A DNA stretch of 64,000 nucleotides from Bordetella sp. FB-8 (GCF_000382185.1 NZ_KB907784.1:3984022-4048021), one strand, 5' to 3'. Positions 1 through 9,421 are shown, counted from the first letter of the stretch. Translations and numbers: made by a program. Notes: a model not told the origin generated them from the sequence alone.

Positions 1-5
1 GCACC

Positions 6-195
6 ATCGGCATAGCGTCGCGCCCCTGGCCACGCCCAGCACCATCGGCATAGCGTCGCTCCTTGCCTGCGAAACAGGGGGTTCTCTGGAATTTCTGTGG
101 AAAACCGCGAATTTCATCGGCATAGCGTCGCGGGGGTATCGGCATAGCGTCGCGCTTTTCCGGCATAGCGTCGCGCTTTTCCGGCATAGCGTCGC
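6..195 (+). repeat. Iteron-like direct repeat array, six copies
   Basis: The motif ATCGGCATAGCGTCGC, or its 14-base core CGGCATAGCGTCGC, begins at 6, 44, 116, 138, 161 and 182, all in the same orientation. Spacing is 38, 72, 22 and then about 22 bases, so the last four copies sit on the same DNA face roughly two helical turns apart. Such direct repeats typically bind an initiator, a partition protein or an StbA-type protein. A seventh copy lies at 746 and one inverted copy, with one mismatch, at 23681. The array may continue left of the window. Confidence 0.85.
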
Positions 196-808
196 AGCCC
201 CCCCTCGCAAGGGATTGATTTGCAAAAGGAATTTCGACGATTTTTTACCCCTACCTTTCTTCTACCTTATTTCTACTAGCCCAGCCTGTGGGCAAGTCCT
301 TCGCCAAATCGTCGCGCTTCGGTCCTGGAACATGCTGGCCTGCGAAAAATTGCGACGCCGTTCCGCCTACCCTGCGGTCGCTGCGCTCCCTCCGCCCCGA
401 GCCTGCGGCTCGGCCTGATTAGGATGAGTCCCCCCGCTGGGGGGACCCGTAAAGGGGCCGTGCAAGCACGGCCTCTCCCCCCAACCCCAACTCACTTCGC
501 ACCACTGCCCCTCCCAGTCGGAGCACATGGGTTGAGTCCCCCTTCCCGGCGCAAACACCGCACCGGGTGGGGGAAAGACACACCCCCGGCGGCGAGGGCG
601 TGCCGCCCTCCCGTCCCGCCCGGCAACCCCAGCCGGGCGTCCGCCTCGCCCTCCCTGGGACACCCCTACGGGGTTTCCCCGCCGCCAAACCCAGGCGGCG
701 GCTCCCCTTCCCCCTTAAACCCAGTCACCAGATCCGGGGCCGATGATCGGCATAGCGTCGCGCCCTACTTCTGCCCTGGTGGTTCAAGCCTTTTCAGGAG
801 CTTTGCCC
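196..808. other. GC-rich non-coding tract, candidate oriT/regulatory region
   Basis: There is no convincing gene here. The stretch holds several inverted repeats, including the perfect GGCCGTGC-AA-GCACGGCC at about 456-473 and a CCCCCC/GGGGGG pair at about 432-446, within a pyrimidine-biased, very GC-rich tract. It lies between the iteron-like array and the mobilization operon. In R388-type plasmids the stb operon and the MobF relaxase genes flank oriT, so this is the best place to look for oriT. No nic site was identified, so the role is inferred from position. Confidence 0.4.
746..761 (+). repeat. Seventh iteron-like repeat, upstream of the stbB-like gene
   Basis: An exact copy of ATCGGCATAGCGTCGC lies 48 bases before the start codon of the StbB-like gene, in the same orientation as the array at 6-195. 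Its position overlaps where the operon promoter should be, which suggests that the repeat-binding protein also represses or controls the mobilization operon. Confidence 0.75.
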
Positions 809-1516
809 ATGAAAGTTGCAGTGTTGAATTACTCCGGCTCGGTCGGCAAGACCGTGATCGCCAGCCACCTGCTCGAGCCGCGCATCGCTGGCGCCGAGGT
901 GATCGCCGTCGAATCCACCAACGAATCCGCGGCCGATCTGGGCCTTGACGCCGAGCAGCTGCGCGGCGACCAGTTTGGTCGGCTCTTTCGCAAGCTGCTG
1001 ACGGCGAGCGCACTCATCGTCGACGTCGGCGCCTCGAACATCGAGGACTTCCTGGCCGAGTTGGCCAAGTACGACGACGCGCAGGCCGAGATCGACTATT
1101 TCGTGCTGCCAGTTGTGTCCACGGGCAAGGCGCAGCGCGAGACGATCAAGACCATTGCCGCCTTGGCCAGTATCGGCGTAGAACCTCACCGCATTCGCGT
1201 GCTGTTCAACATGGCCGAAGGGTCAATTGCCGAGGATTTCGGCACCATCCTGCGCGAAGCTGATCAGGCCGGCGGCTTTATCGCCAACCCGAACGCAGTG
1301 CTTGAAAAAAACGAAGTCTTCGAGCTGCTGGCCAAGCGCCGTATGTCGATCAAGAGCGTGGTCGATGACCCCAACGACTATCGCGTGCTGCTGCGCCAGT
1401 CGGACCCGGCCGATGAGGATCGGATCGAGGAACTAGGCGACAAGGCCGCCCTGCAGGCGCTAGCCAAGCGCGTGTGGCGGCAGATGGACGTCGCTTTCGT
1501 GGAAGTGTTCGCGTAA
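809..1516 (+). CDS. stbB: StbB-like ParA-type P-loop NTPase
   Basis: A 235-residue protein with a ParA/MinD-like fold signature. The N-terminus reads MKVAVLNYSGSVGKT, a deviant P-loop (GSVGKT), and an IVDVG stretch near residue 73 fits the Walker B strand. The start at 809 is preceded by CAGGAG at 795-800; the open frame runs further upstream but without such a site. It is the first gene of a mobilization operon (this gene, a small membrane protein, TraD, TraI) that matches the stbB-stbC-trwB-trwC set of IncW plasmid R388, where StbB takes part in plasmid positioning and conjugation. No stbA-like gene is adjacent. ParA-family membership is clear; the StbB name rests on gene order and length. 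Confidence 0.7.
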   Translation: MKVAVLNYSGSVGKTVIASHLLEPRIAGAEVIAVESTNESAADLGLDAEQLRGDQFGRLFRKLLTASALIVDVGASNIEDFLAELAKYDDAQAEIDYFVLPVVSTGKAQRETIKTIAALASIGVEPHRIRVLFNMAEGSIAEDFGTILREADQAGGFIANPNAVLEKNEVFELLAKRRMSIKSVVDDPNDYRVLLRQSDPADEDRIEELGDKAALQALAKRVWRQMDVAFVEVFA

Positions 1517-1555
1517 CGCGGCAAAGCAGCTCGCCCGCCTCGCAGGAACCTCCGC

Positions 1556-1978
1556 ATGGACACCTCATCCCCCACAACAAAGTCGCCAGGTCCGCACACG
1601 GCGGCTGCGCCGCCGGAACCGCGCAGCAAGCTGGAATACATGTTCCGCGCCATGCTGGTGGAAGGCGATGAAATCATTTCGCGCAGCGAGCAGCTGGTCA
1701 AACTGCTCAATACCGCGGCCATGCAATTGCAGACGCTACCCGCAGCGGTACGCAAAGCCGGCTCCATCGTGCAGGATCAGGCCGCGTCGCGAGCCATTGT
1801 CAAGATCCAGGAAGCCACGAGCCAAGTCGACGACGCGCGCCGGCAGCTCAAGCGCGCATCCGAAGCTCTGGACGTCCAGCGCGGACGCAACCTCTGGGCC
1901 GTTGGCATAGTCGCACTGGGAAGCGGTCTGGCCGGTGGCCTGGTGGCCGCTGTTGTCATGCTCATCGCGCTCAGGTAA
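1556..1978 (+). CDS. StbC-like small membrane-anchored protein
   Basis: A 140-residue protein with a proline-rich N-terminus, a long helical, coiled-coil-prone middle (about residues 25-110) and one strongly hydrophobic C-terminal segment (about 113-139), so it is probably a tail-anchored inner-membrane protein. It sits 39 bases behind the StbB-like gene and 61 before traD, at the position StbC occupies in R388-type operons. StbC has no established biochemical activity. A role in anchoring the StbB partner or the relaxosome at the membrane is inference. Confidence 0.55.
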   Translation: MDTSSPTTKSPGPHTAAAPPEPRSKLEYMFRAMLVEGDEIISRSEQLVKLLNTAAMQLQTLPAAVRKAGSIVQDQAASRAIVKIQEATSQVDDARRQLKRASEALDVQRGRNLWAVGIVALGSGLAGGLVAAVVMLIALR

Positions 1979-2039
1979 GCCCCTCTCTCTCCCGATCATG
2001 TCCGTCACGACGGCGTGATCCCCCATTTCTCGGAATCCC

Positions 2040-3683
2040 ATGACGATTGCTCCCGATACACGGCGTCGAATACTGAAATTCGCCCTGATCTTTCTTCCAT
2101 TTGGCACCTGGCTGCTGACGGCCATGTACCTAAGCGGTGTGGGACCCAGGCAGATTCGCTGGCCGCTGCTCTCCTACTGGATTCTGGCCACTCCCCGCGT
2201 TCTGCCGTTGATCATCGCGCCCATTGTCGGCCTGGTCCAGGTCATTCTCTTGGCGATGCTGCTCAAACGCTACTCGACCACCAAAGGATTCGATGGCGCC
2301 GGATACAAGCGGCATATCCGCGGCACGCAGATCATCCCGTACAAAAAGATGGTCAAGAAGTGCCGCGAAAAGAAGACCATTCAGGTCGACGTCGCTGGCG
2401 TGCCGATGCCCACGCATCTGGAAAATCTGCACTTGCTCATCAACGGTGCGACGGGCACCGGCAAGTCAGTGCTAATGCGCGCCCTCATCCTCTCGCTGCT
2501 CAAACGTGGCGACCGCGCCGTTATCGTGGACCCGGATGGCGCGCTCTATCGCAAGTTCGGACGCCCCGGCGACATCATCCTCAATCCCTACGACACCAGA
2601 ACCCAAGGCTGGATGTTCTTCAACGAGGTCCGGGCCGACTATGACTGGAAGCGCTTGGGATTTTCCGTTGTGCCACTGGGGCAAAGCGCCGAGGATGAGA
2701 ACTGGAACGGCTATGGACGCCTCCTGCTACGTGCCGTGTCGCGCAAGCTTTTCGAGATGGGAATCCAGGACATCGGCCAGGTGATCTACTGGTGCTGCGA
2801 GGCGCCCTTCGACGATATCCGCGCTTTCCTGACCGGAACGGAAGCCTCTTCGCTTTTCGCGGGCGCCTCCGAATCGACCCGGGCGTTCGACAGCGCGCGT
2901 TTCGTGCTGTCCAAATACGTGGCCGAACACCGGGATATGCCCAACGGCGATTTCAGCATCACCGATTGGCTGGAAAACGGCACGGGTTGTCTTTACATCA
3001 CCTGGAAGGAAAACATGAAGGTCGCCATGCGGCCGCTGATATCGTGCTGGGTCGATGTCTTTTGTTCGTCTTTTCTCTCGCTGCAGGAGTCTCAATCGCG
3101 GCGCTTCTGGCTGCTCATCGACGAGCTGGCATCCATGGAGAAGCTGGCCACACTGCAGGACGCCCTCACAAAAGGCCGCAAATACGGCCTGCGCGTGGTC
3201 GCTGGTCTTCAAACCGTGGCCCAGATCGTCGAGATTTACAAGGATGCCGCCAAGACCTTGCTTGCGAGTTTTCGTAGCCTGGTCGTGCTGGGTGGTGCGC
3301 GTACCGACCAGGACACCGCTCAAGCCATGTCCAAGGCGCTGGGCGAACACGAAGTGGAACGCCCGGAATATACGGACTCGCGCAACGCCGGCCGAGATCG
3401 CAGCACCAGTGAACGCATGACGCGCACGAAAGAGCCCGTTGTTATGGACTCGGACATTCAAGGCCTGAAGGCATTGACCGGTTACGTCGGCTTTGCCGAA
3501 AGCGAACTGATTTCCAAGTTCACGCTCACTCCTATCGCATTTATCAATCGGAACGAGGCTTTCGTGGAAACCGAGTCCTTGCGTTCCCGCAGCGCAGCGG
3601 CCTTACTTCGGGCTGGCGATATCGAACCCTCACCATGGGATATGACTACCGATGCTCTCCCATCAGATCCTACACAGGTCTAG
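2040..3683 (+). CDS. traD: Type IV coupling protein TraD/TrwB (VirD4 family)
   Basis: A 547-residue inner-membrane ATPase that would link the relaxosome to the conjugative secretion channel. Two N-terminal hydrophobic segments (about residues 11-32 and 42-76) precede the cytoplasmic motor. Walker A is GATGTGKS at residues 136-143, and the Walker B strand FWLLIDELASM lies near residue 355. Length and layout fit the TrwB/TraD family (about 500-550 residues). The last 32 bases overlap the start of the relaxase gene in another frame, indicating translational coupling. The cognate transferosome genes are not in this window. Confidence 0.93.
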   Translation: MTIAPDTRRRILKFALIFLPFGTWLLTAMYLSGVGPRQIRWPLLSYWILATPRVLPLIIAPIVGLVQVILLAMLLKRYSTTKGFDGAGYKRHIRGTQIIPYKKMVKKCREKKTIQVDVAGVPMPTHLENLHLLINGATGTGKSVLMRALILSLLKRGDRAVIVDPDGALYRKFGRPGDIILNPYDTRTQGWMFFNEVRADYDWKRLGFSVVPLGQSAEDENWNGYGRLLLRAVSRKLFEMGIQDIGQVIYWCCEAPFDDIRAFLTGTEASSLFAGASESTRAFDSARFVLSKYVAEHRDMPNGDFSITDWLENGTGCLYITWKENMKVAMRPLISCWVDVFCSSFLSLQESQSRRFWLLIDELASMEKLATLQDALTKGRKYGLRVVAGLQTVAQIVEIYKDAAKTLLASFRSLVVLGGARTDQDTAQAMSKALGEHEVERPEYTDSRNAGRDRSTSERMTRTKEPVVMDSDIQGLKALTGYVGFAESELISKFTLTPIAFINRNEAFVETESLRSRSAAALLRAGDIEPSPWDMTTDALPSDPTQV

Positions 3684-6600
3684 CGCAGCCAAGTCTGGCC
3701 ACTATTACGCCGAGCAAAAGGATGACTACTACGCCCGTGACGGCGGAAATGCACAATGGCAAGGTGAAGGCGCCAAGACCCTGGGCCTGACCGGCGAAGT
3801 CAGCCGCGAGCAACTGGTGGCTGCAATGCGTGGCGATTTCAAGCGCTGGTTCGGCGAGGATCTGAGCCTGTCGAACTCGATCCGCAAGGACTCGAAGGCC
3901 CGGGCTGCGCTGGACATGACCTTCTCGGCCCCCAAGTCGATCAGCATCCAATCGCTGGTCGGCAAGGACGCGACGGTCATTGCCGCGCACGATCATGCCG
4001 TCACCCGCGCCCTGGTCTTCATGGAACAGGAGCTGCTGCGCGCCCGGCAGAAGATTGACGGGGTCTCACACTCCGAGAAAACGCAGAATGCGATCATCGC
4101 CAAATTCCGGCATGAGACGGCCCGGCCGACCATGAAGGACGACGCGGATCCCCAGCTGCACACCCATGCCCTGCTCATGAACCTGACCCAGCGCGCCGAC
4201 GGTGCCTGGGTCGCGCTGTCCAATGACGAAATCTACCGGGCCAAGCAGCTCCTGGATGCCGTCTACAAGAACGAGATGGCGGCCTACCTGCAGAAGGCCG
4301 GCTATGCGCTGCGCTTCGAGGACGGCAATTTCGAGCTGGCCAACATCAGCCGCGAGCAGATCGAGCATTTCTCCAAGCGAGGAATGACCGTGGAAGCGGA
4401 GCTGGCCAAGATCGGCCAAACCCGTAAGACCGCCAGCCGCGAGCTCAAGCAAGCGATCACCCTGGCCACCCGCAAGGAAAAGCAGCCAGATCTGTCCCGC
4501 GCAGAGCTGCAGGCGCGCTGGGAGCGGGATGCCAGGGAACTGGGCATCGACTTCACCGCCGCCGGTCGAGGCCGCGAGCGGGAACGAGAGCGCGATCAAG
4601 GCCTGGATGACGTTCAGCCCGGGCAGACTCCCGATCCTGGTCGGGAAGGTCCTGGGCGCGAGCGCTCGGGACCGGATGGCATCGATATTGTCCCCGGGCC
4701 GAGTCTGCCCGGCGAAGGTCCCACCCAAGTCACCAAGCAGCTGCGCTCCCGTGTTGCGGACGAGTGCATGCGATGGGCGATCGGCCACCTGACCGAACGC
4801 GAATCGGTTACGACCGAGACTCAGCTAATCGAGGCCGCCATGGAGCATGCACGCGGTACTGGCGTCTCGATTTATGAAATCAAGGCTGCGCTGAAGGAAG
4901 CTGCCGAGCGCGGCCATCTGATCGAAGGTGCTCCAGTTTATCGACTGGATCATGCTGAGAGCGAAATCCTGTCGCGCGAGGCCTGGGTGGAGTCGATGGT
5001 CCGCCAGGGCGCGACGCTCAAAGCGGCGCGAGCCAACGTCAAACGAGCGATTCTCACGGGCGGCCTGGTCCTGGATGACGTGCGGTACACCACGCAGATC
5101 GCGCGCGAGCGCGAAAAGCGCATTCTGCAGATCGAGCGCGAAGGCCGCGGGGTCATGACGCCGGTGATGACGGCAGACAAGGCAAAAACAGCGCTGGCCG
5201 ATGTTGGCCTGAAGCCTGGCCAACAGGATGCGGCCCAACTCATCTTGACCAGCGCAAATCGTGTAGTCGCTGTTCAAGGACTGGCGGGTACAGGCAAATC
5301 GCACATGCTCAACCAGGTCAAGCAATTGGCCGAAGCCGAAGGATATACCGTGCGCGCCGTGGCGGCCTACGGATCGCAAGCCAAGGCACTGGAACAGCTA
5401 GGCGTGGAGGCCAACACCATCGCCTCCATGCTGGAAGCACGGTCCATGCGCACGAGCGGCTCCGTCGGCCACGACACTGCCGCCGGCAAAACCTCAGCCC
5501 CCAGCGCTGCCCGAACGACTGGCGCTGCTGCGCCGGATCCTGGCAAAGGGAGATGGCAGAGCTTCTGGAAACTGGCGTCCGGCAAGCGGCAGATGCAGCA
5601 GGGCCCCTCCCGGCTGCAGGCGGCGTTGCGAGGCAATCACGCGGGTGGCCGTTCCCGACAGGCGCGGCAGTCGGCGCAACCTGCCTCGGGGGACGGTGTT
5701 CCAAAGGCGAGTAGCTCGACGACAAAGCAGGAACGGTTTCATCTGGATGAGAAAACCATTCTTGTCGTCGACGAGGCAGGTGTCGTGCCCTCGCGGCAGA
5801 TGGAGATGATCTTGAAGCGCGCCGAGAAGGCGGGTGCCCGGGTAATGCTCCTGGGTGACCAGGCGCAGACCAAGGCCATCGAGGCCGGACGGCCCTTTCA
5901 TCAGCTGCAGGACGCCGGTATGCAGACCGCGCGCATGGGCGACATCGTCCGCCAGAAGGATCCCATACTCAAACGGGCGGTGGAGGTTGCGGCCGACGGC
6001 CGCGCCTCCGAGGCGCTGACCATCATCCAGACCAGGCTGGATGCCGTGCATGAGGTCAAGGAAGAAGGCGAGCGATACGAGGCCATTGCGCGCAAATACG
6101 CCGGCCTGGACGCTGACGTGCGGCGCCAGACGCTGATCGTCACGGGAACCAACCAATCGCGCAACGCGATCAACGACCTAGTCCACGATGCGCTGGGCCT
6201 GCAAGGCCTCGGGCGCGAGTATTCGATGCTCACCCGGATCGATACGACCCAAGCCGAGCGGCGCACAGCCAAGTATTACCGGCTGGGCGACGTGATCCAG
6301 CCGGAGCGGGCCTACCAAAAGGGCAATCTGGCTCCGGACAATCACTACGCCGTTGTCGCGATCGACGGTCAGAAGAACCGCCTCACCGTCAAGCACCTGG
6401 TGACCGGGGAGTTGACCTCCTTCAACCCCTCGCGCACGACGAAGCTTTCCGTCTACCAGGAGGTTGAGGCGGAATTATCTGTGGGGGACTGGGTACGCAT
6501 CACCCGCAATAACGCCAAGCTCGACGTTCGCAATGGCGAACGCTACCAGGTGCATGCGATCCGTGACGGCGCTGTGGAACTTGCCGCCCTGAACGAGGGC

Positions 6601-6930
6601 GGCCAGGTCACCCGACAGGTGACGCTGGAAGGCGGTGCAAAGACCGCGCCCTTGCACCTGGACCGAGCCTATGCCTCGACTGTCCACAGTGCACAGGGAT
6701 TGTCGGAGACCGGCGTGATCTTGAACCAGGAAAGCGCCTCTCGTACTACCAAGCGCGATGTTTTCTACGTCGGGATCTCGCGCGCCAAGCTCTGGATCGA
6801 CGTCTTTACCGATGACATGACCAAACTGCCCTTTGCGGTCGATCGCCGCGAGGATAAGACGGCCGCTCTGGATATTGGCTTGGCCTCCAAGAATTATCGG
6901 CGCGACAAGCATGCTGAGCACGGCCTTTAA
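3652..6930 (+). CDS. traI: MobF-family conjugative relaxase-helicase TraI/TrwC
   Basis: A 1092-residue bifunctional protein. The N-terminal TrwC relaxase domain has paired tyrosines at 18-19 and 26-27 for DNA cleavage and the metal-binding histidines H154, H170 and H172 (RHE and QLHTH). A superfamily I helicase follows, with Walker A GLAGTGKS at 543-550, the ILVVDEAGV motif II and a late STVHSAQG motif. Between motifs I and II lies an insert of roughly 90 residues, rich in Ser, Ala, Gln and Arg (around 588-690), that looks like a disordered loop; a second low-complexity linker (about 305-360) joins the two domains. It would nick oriT, stay bound to the 5' end and unwind the transferred strand. 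The start overlaps traD. Confidence 0.95.
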   Translation: MLSHQILHRSSAAKSGHYYAEQKDDYYARDGGNAQWQGEGAKTLGLTGEVSREQLVAAMRGDFKRWFGEDLSLSNSIRKDSKARAALDMTFSAPKSISIQSLVGKDATVIAAHDHAVTRALVFMEQELLRARQKIDGVSHSEKTQNAIIAKFRHETARPTMKDDADPQLHTHALLMNLTQRADGAWVALSNDEIYRAKQLLDAVYKNEMAAYLQKAGYALRFEDGNFELANISREQIEHFSKRGMTVEAELAKIGQTRKTASRELKQAITLATRKEKQPDLSRAELQARWERDARELGIDFTAAGRGRERERERDQGLDDVQPGQTPDPGREGPGRERSGPDGIDIVPGPSLPGEGPTQVTKQLRSRVADECMRWAIGHLTERESVTTETQLIEAAMEHARGTGVSIYEIKAALKEAAERGHLIEGAPVYRLDHAESEILSREAWVESMVRQGATLKAARANVKRAILTGGLVLDDVRYTTQIAREREKRILQIEREGRGVMTPVMTADKAKTALADVGLKPGQQDAAQLILTSANRVVAVQGLAGTGKSHMLNQVKQLAEAEGYTVRAVAAYGSQAKALEQLGVEANTIASMLEARSMRTSGSVGHDTAAGKTSAPSAARTTGAAAPDPGKGRWQSFWKLASGKRQMQQGPSRLQAALRGNHAGGRSRQARQSAQPASGDGVPKASSSTTKQERFHLDEKTILVVDEAGVVPSRQMEMILKRAEKAGARVMLLGDQAQTKAIEAGRPFHQLQDAGMQTARMGDIVRQKDPILKRAVEVAADGRASEALTIIQTRLDAVHEVKEEGERYEAIARKYAGLDADVRRQTLIVTGTNQSRNAINDLVHDALGLQGLGREYSMLTRIDTTQAERRTAKYYRLGDVIQPERAYQKGNLAPDNHYAVVAIDGQKNRLTVKHLVTGELTSFNPSRTTKLSVYQEVEAELSVGDWVRITRNNAKLDVRNGERYQVHAIRDGAVELAALNEGGQVTRQVTLEGGAKTAPLHLDRAYASTVHSAQGLSETGVILNQESASRTTKRDVFYVGISRAKLWIDVFTDDMTKLPFAVDRREDKTAALDIGLASKNYRRDKHAEHGL

Positions 6931-6955
6931 ACAGGAGGTGAATAGGAGATGTGCC

Positions 6956-7162
6956 ATGGGAAATGACACCCTCACCATGAAGGAGATCGAGGCGGCGATC
7001 AACCGGCTGCGCGATCGCGCACCAGGTGATGGCGTGATGCTGGCCCCCGGTGTTGCCTCGCTGGCCGGTCTTTACGGTTGGATGATCTGGTTTCACTTGG
7101 CCAGCGTTTCGGCGGCTTCGTTATCGGCCGGCGAATTGGCGGCTCTTGCCAGTGCTGCCTAA
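6956..7162 (+). CDS. Small DUF3717-type protein
   Basis: A 68-residue protein starting at 6956 behind AGGAG (6944-6948). The sequence begins MGNDTLTMKEIEAAINRLRD and then resembles the DUF3717 family, short Burkholderiales proteins with an EIE-AIN-R opening and a GV-SLA-LYG-MI middle. The family has no known function. It follows the relaxase by 25 bases and is likely in the same transcript. The family assignment comes from motif memory, not from a search. Confidence 0.7.
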   Translation: MGNDTLTMKEIEAAINRLRDRAPGDGVMLAPGVASLAGLYGWMIWFHLASVSAASLSAGELAALASAA

Positions 7163-7193
7163 CTGTTATTCTCTCTTGCCTTGGAGTCTATGG

Positions 7194-8123
7194 ATGACTA
7201 TCTTGGTCTTATCTTTGCCACGATATCTGCGCAAGCTGAACGCGCCTCGATTCGGCGCGACCACCCTGCTCGCTGCGCTTTTTCTGAACACCCTGGGGCT
7301 AAGCGCCCACGCTGCTCCCACCAGTTGCCCGGCAAATTTCTACGACGGCCAAGCCCCTGATCTGGTCAACGCTAAGCTTGCCACTCACACGTACTCCTTG
7401 TGTTTCTCCGAATTTGCCGTTCTGGATTCGGGACTAACGCGCACGCCCTTATATTCGGCTGACCACCTGACAGCCGAGCGCATCGCGCTGGCCCGCAGGC
7501 AGCGCCGCGTCGATGCCGCGGACACGTTCCACGAAGAGACTCGGCTACCGGCCCAAGATCGGGCCGTGCTCTCGGACTATGCCCGCAGCGGCTACGACCG
7601 TGGCCACATGTCACCCAACGGAGACATGTCCAGCGCCAGCGCTCAGGGCGAATCCTTCACTCTGGCCAATATGGTTCCGCAGAACCCAAACAACAACCGG
7701 CACCTGTGGGAAGGCGTCGAGGCCACTACGCGCAGCCTAGCCTCCCGATACGGTGAGGTCTACGTGGTCACCGTGCCGATCTTCGCCGGCGCCCAGACCC
7801 AGTGGCTGCACAACCGCGTGGCTATTCCGGCCAGGCTTGCCAAGGCGGTCTATGTTCCGGCGCTGCGCGGTGCAGCCGCCTACTTGACGGACAATGCGCC
7901 TGGCATGAAGTGGCAGACGATTTCCGTCGCCCAGCTGCGAGATATCTCCGGCATAGACGTTTTCCCAGCGTTGCCCGAATCGGTCAAAGAGGCAGCGATC
8001 AAGCTGCCCGAACCCAAGCCCTTCAGTCGGAGTCATGAGCGGCGTTCCTATTCGGGCGAAAATGAGGGGGAGCACTATTCGAACGCGCTGCTCTATCACT
8101 CGTTCAAGCTGCTCATGCGCTAA
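7194..8123 (+). CDS. Secreted DNA/RNA non-specific endonuclease (DRGH family)
   Basis: A 309-residue protein with a basic N-terminus, a hydrophobic stretch and an Ala-His-Ala-Ala cleavage-like site near residue 40, so it is probably exported to the periplasm. The catalytic motif DRGHMSPNGDM and the downstream metal-binding stretch NMVPQNPNNNRHLWEGVE are hallmarks of the Serratia NucA/NucM-type nuclease family (beta-beta-alpha-metal fold). The start ATG at 7194 has TTGGAG just upstream; an earlier ATG at 7146 would overlap the preceding gene. Such nucleases (EDR1/Nuc) recur in IncN, IncW and related transfer regions. What it degrades in this setting is unknown. Confidence 0.9.
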   Translation: MTILVLSLPRYLRKLNAPRFGATTLLAALFLNTLGLSAHAAPTSCPANFYDGQAPDLVNAKLATHTYSLCFSEFAVLDSGLTRTPLYSADHLTAERIALARRQRRVDAADTFHEETRLPAQDRAVLSDYARSGYDRGHMSPNGDMSSASAQGESFTLANMVPQNPNNNRHLWEGVEATTRSLASRYGEVYVVTVPIFAGAQTQWLHNRVAIPARLAKAVYVPALRGAAAYLTDNAPGMKWQTISVAQLRDISGIDVFPALPESVKEAAIKLPEPKPFSRSHERRSYSGENEGEHYSNALLYHSFKLLMR

Positions 8124-8145
8124 GCCCTACGCCAGGAAATCCAAC

Positions 8146-8400
8146 ATGAAGATCCATCCCTTCGCCAACGAATCGGACGCGCTCTCTCTGGGCGGTATTA
8201 CCATCGAAAACCACACCGATCGCATTGCCGTATTCGGCGACGCTACCGTCAGCCGAGACAAGGCGGGCTTGAGACTTGCCAAGGACCTAGCCGAGGTGAT
8301 CAATGCCGTGGTGAGTTCGCTTGAGGCAGATAAGATGCTTCCCGATGCCATTGCTCCTGACCAGGCGCCGACCGGCAAGCGTGATCCATTCGCAGGCTAG
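8146..8400 (+). CDS. Hypothetical small acidic protein
   Basis: An 84-residue protein, MKIHPFANESDALSLGGITI onward, with a central strand-rich part and a helical segment around residues 40-60. It starts 22 bases after the nuclease stop, behind CCAGGAAAT, and ends the plus-strand mobilization operon. I do not recognise the family. Its short spacing and good ribosome site argue that it is real and co-transcribed with the genes before it. Confidence 0.65.
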   Translation: MKIHPFANESDALSLGGITIENHTDRIAVFGDATVSRDKAGLRLAKDLAEVINAVVSSLEADKMLPDAIAPDQAPTGKRDPFAG

Positions 8401-8947
8401 GTTTCTCAAAGAACAGTTTTAAAATCTCGTGCGACTGGCTGTACCCGACCCTTCTCGGCCTTTCGCCGTGATGGCGGGGGCACGTCCGCTTCCGAGGCAT
8501 AACGGCCGGATTTGACCGTTGCGCCTTCTTGGCCTCGCTTCCTCAATACTGCCAACGCACCTGCGCATCCCCGGTCTGAGCGGTATAGCCGCTGGTCGCT
8601 TCCAAGTACATACTGCGCTGAAACACTGAGGTTGCGGGCCTTGACCGTCCCCTCTGGCGAGGTACTGACGCATGAATTTGGACGTCGCTATACCAACGTT
8701 GATCGGTAGTCTCATGGATCGTTCGTTCGCCCAAGCCGCGTGTAATCGGTGAGTGTCTCAATCTGTCGGTGACGCTCACCGATCGATGGATCGTCGGAGT
8801 TACCTGGCGTCTCAGCTTGGATTTACGGCTAAGCATCGGAGGACCGCGGCGGGACAGCTCAGACTGGCACGACCAAGGCGAACTCTGTACGTCGCGCTCA
8901 CACAATGGGCCGTCGCTGAAGTCACGATGAGGCGAGTTTGCTGTTGC
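8401..8947. other. Boundary region with gene debris between transfer and nitrate modules
   Basis: No intact gene is evident. On the minus strand around 8540-8640 the frame ending MYLEATSGYTAQTGDAQVRW then stop looks like the C-terminus of a larger, beta-rich envelope-type protein whose upstream part has been lost to frame breaks. It could equally be chance. The segment marks the junction between the plus-strand mobilization operon and the minus-strand nar operon, and may be the scar of a cargo insertion. Confidence 0.35.
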
Positions 8948-9364
8948 TTAGGAAGGACCCAATAACACTGGCTGGCCATGCGTGTCGAATGGAATAAACG
9001 CGCCAACGGCGCCAGCCTTGATCGACTCTACCATCCTGTTCAAAGGCACCTCCGCTTCTTCCGAAGTAGGAGGGTATCCATTTTTTCCCGACAGCGCGGC
9101 CACAAACACGATGGTCCATTCGAGAATGAACTGCCGCGATTCTTTGAGTAGCTCGCTAAAGTCCCCCAGTTCTTCAGGCGTCTTGTCGAGACAGATCAAT
9201 GGCGTGAGTGTGCCGCCACGTTCCGCTTCGAAGGCTACCCGTTGTTCGGGCGTGCAGTCCTGCGGCAACGCCACCTGGGTGAAGACGAAGAGCAGCCGCT
9301 GCGGTTCTGTTTGCAGCTGGGCGGCGCGCACCAGGTCGTCAAAGCTCGAAATGCCCATGCTCAT
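8948..9364 (-). CDS. Conserved hypothetical protein at the end of the nar operon
   Basis: A 138-residue soluble protein with no signal peptide, beginning MSMGISSFDDLVRAAQLQ. It resembles a Burkholderiales family of about 130 residues that database entries sometimes label, without clear support, as a ribonucleotide reductase subunit. Its body contains RLLFVFTQVALP and FIPFDTHGQPVLLG stretches. The start at 9364 is chosen over a GTG at 9421 because the latter abuts the narK stop. It lies 57 bases behind narK and is probably co-transcribed. Its function is unknown; the position suggests a link to anaerobic metabolism. Confidence 0.65.
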   Translation of the reverse strand: MSMGISSFDDLVRAAQLQTEPQRLLFVFTQVALPQDCTPEQRVAFEAERGGTLTPLICLDKTPEELGDFSELLKESRQFILEWTIVFVAALSGKNGYPPTSEEAEVPLNRMVESIKAGAVGAFIPFDTHGQPVLLGPS

Positions 9365-9421
9365 GTTTGCAGGTTCCTGTAGTGCAGTACCGTTATGTGT
9401 ATCGAGACGTATGCGGGCCAC

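Noticed and set aside
1..800. CRISPR array suggested by the regular repeats
   Set aside because: Repeats are 14-16 bases with very short and unequal spacing and no cas genes; they are iteron-like.
367..948. Several 80-170 residue frames in the GC-rich tract before stbB
   Set aside because: Pro/Arg/Gly-rich translations of a palindromic non-coding region; no motif or start signal.
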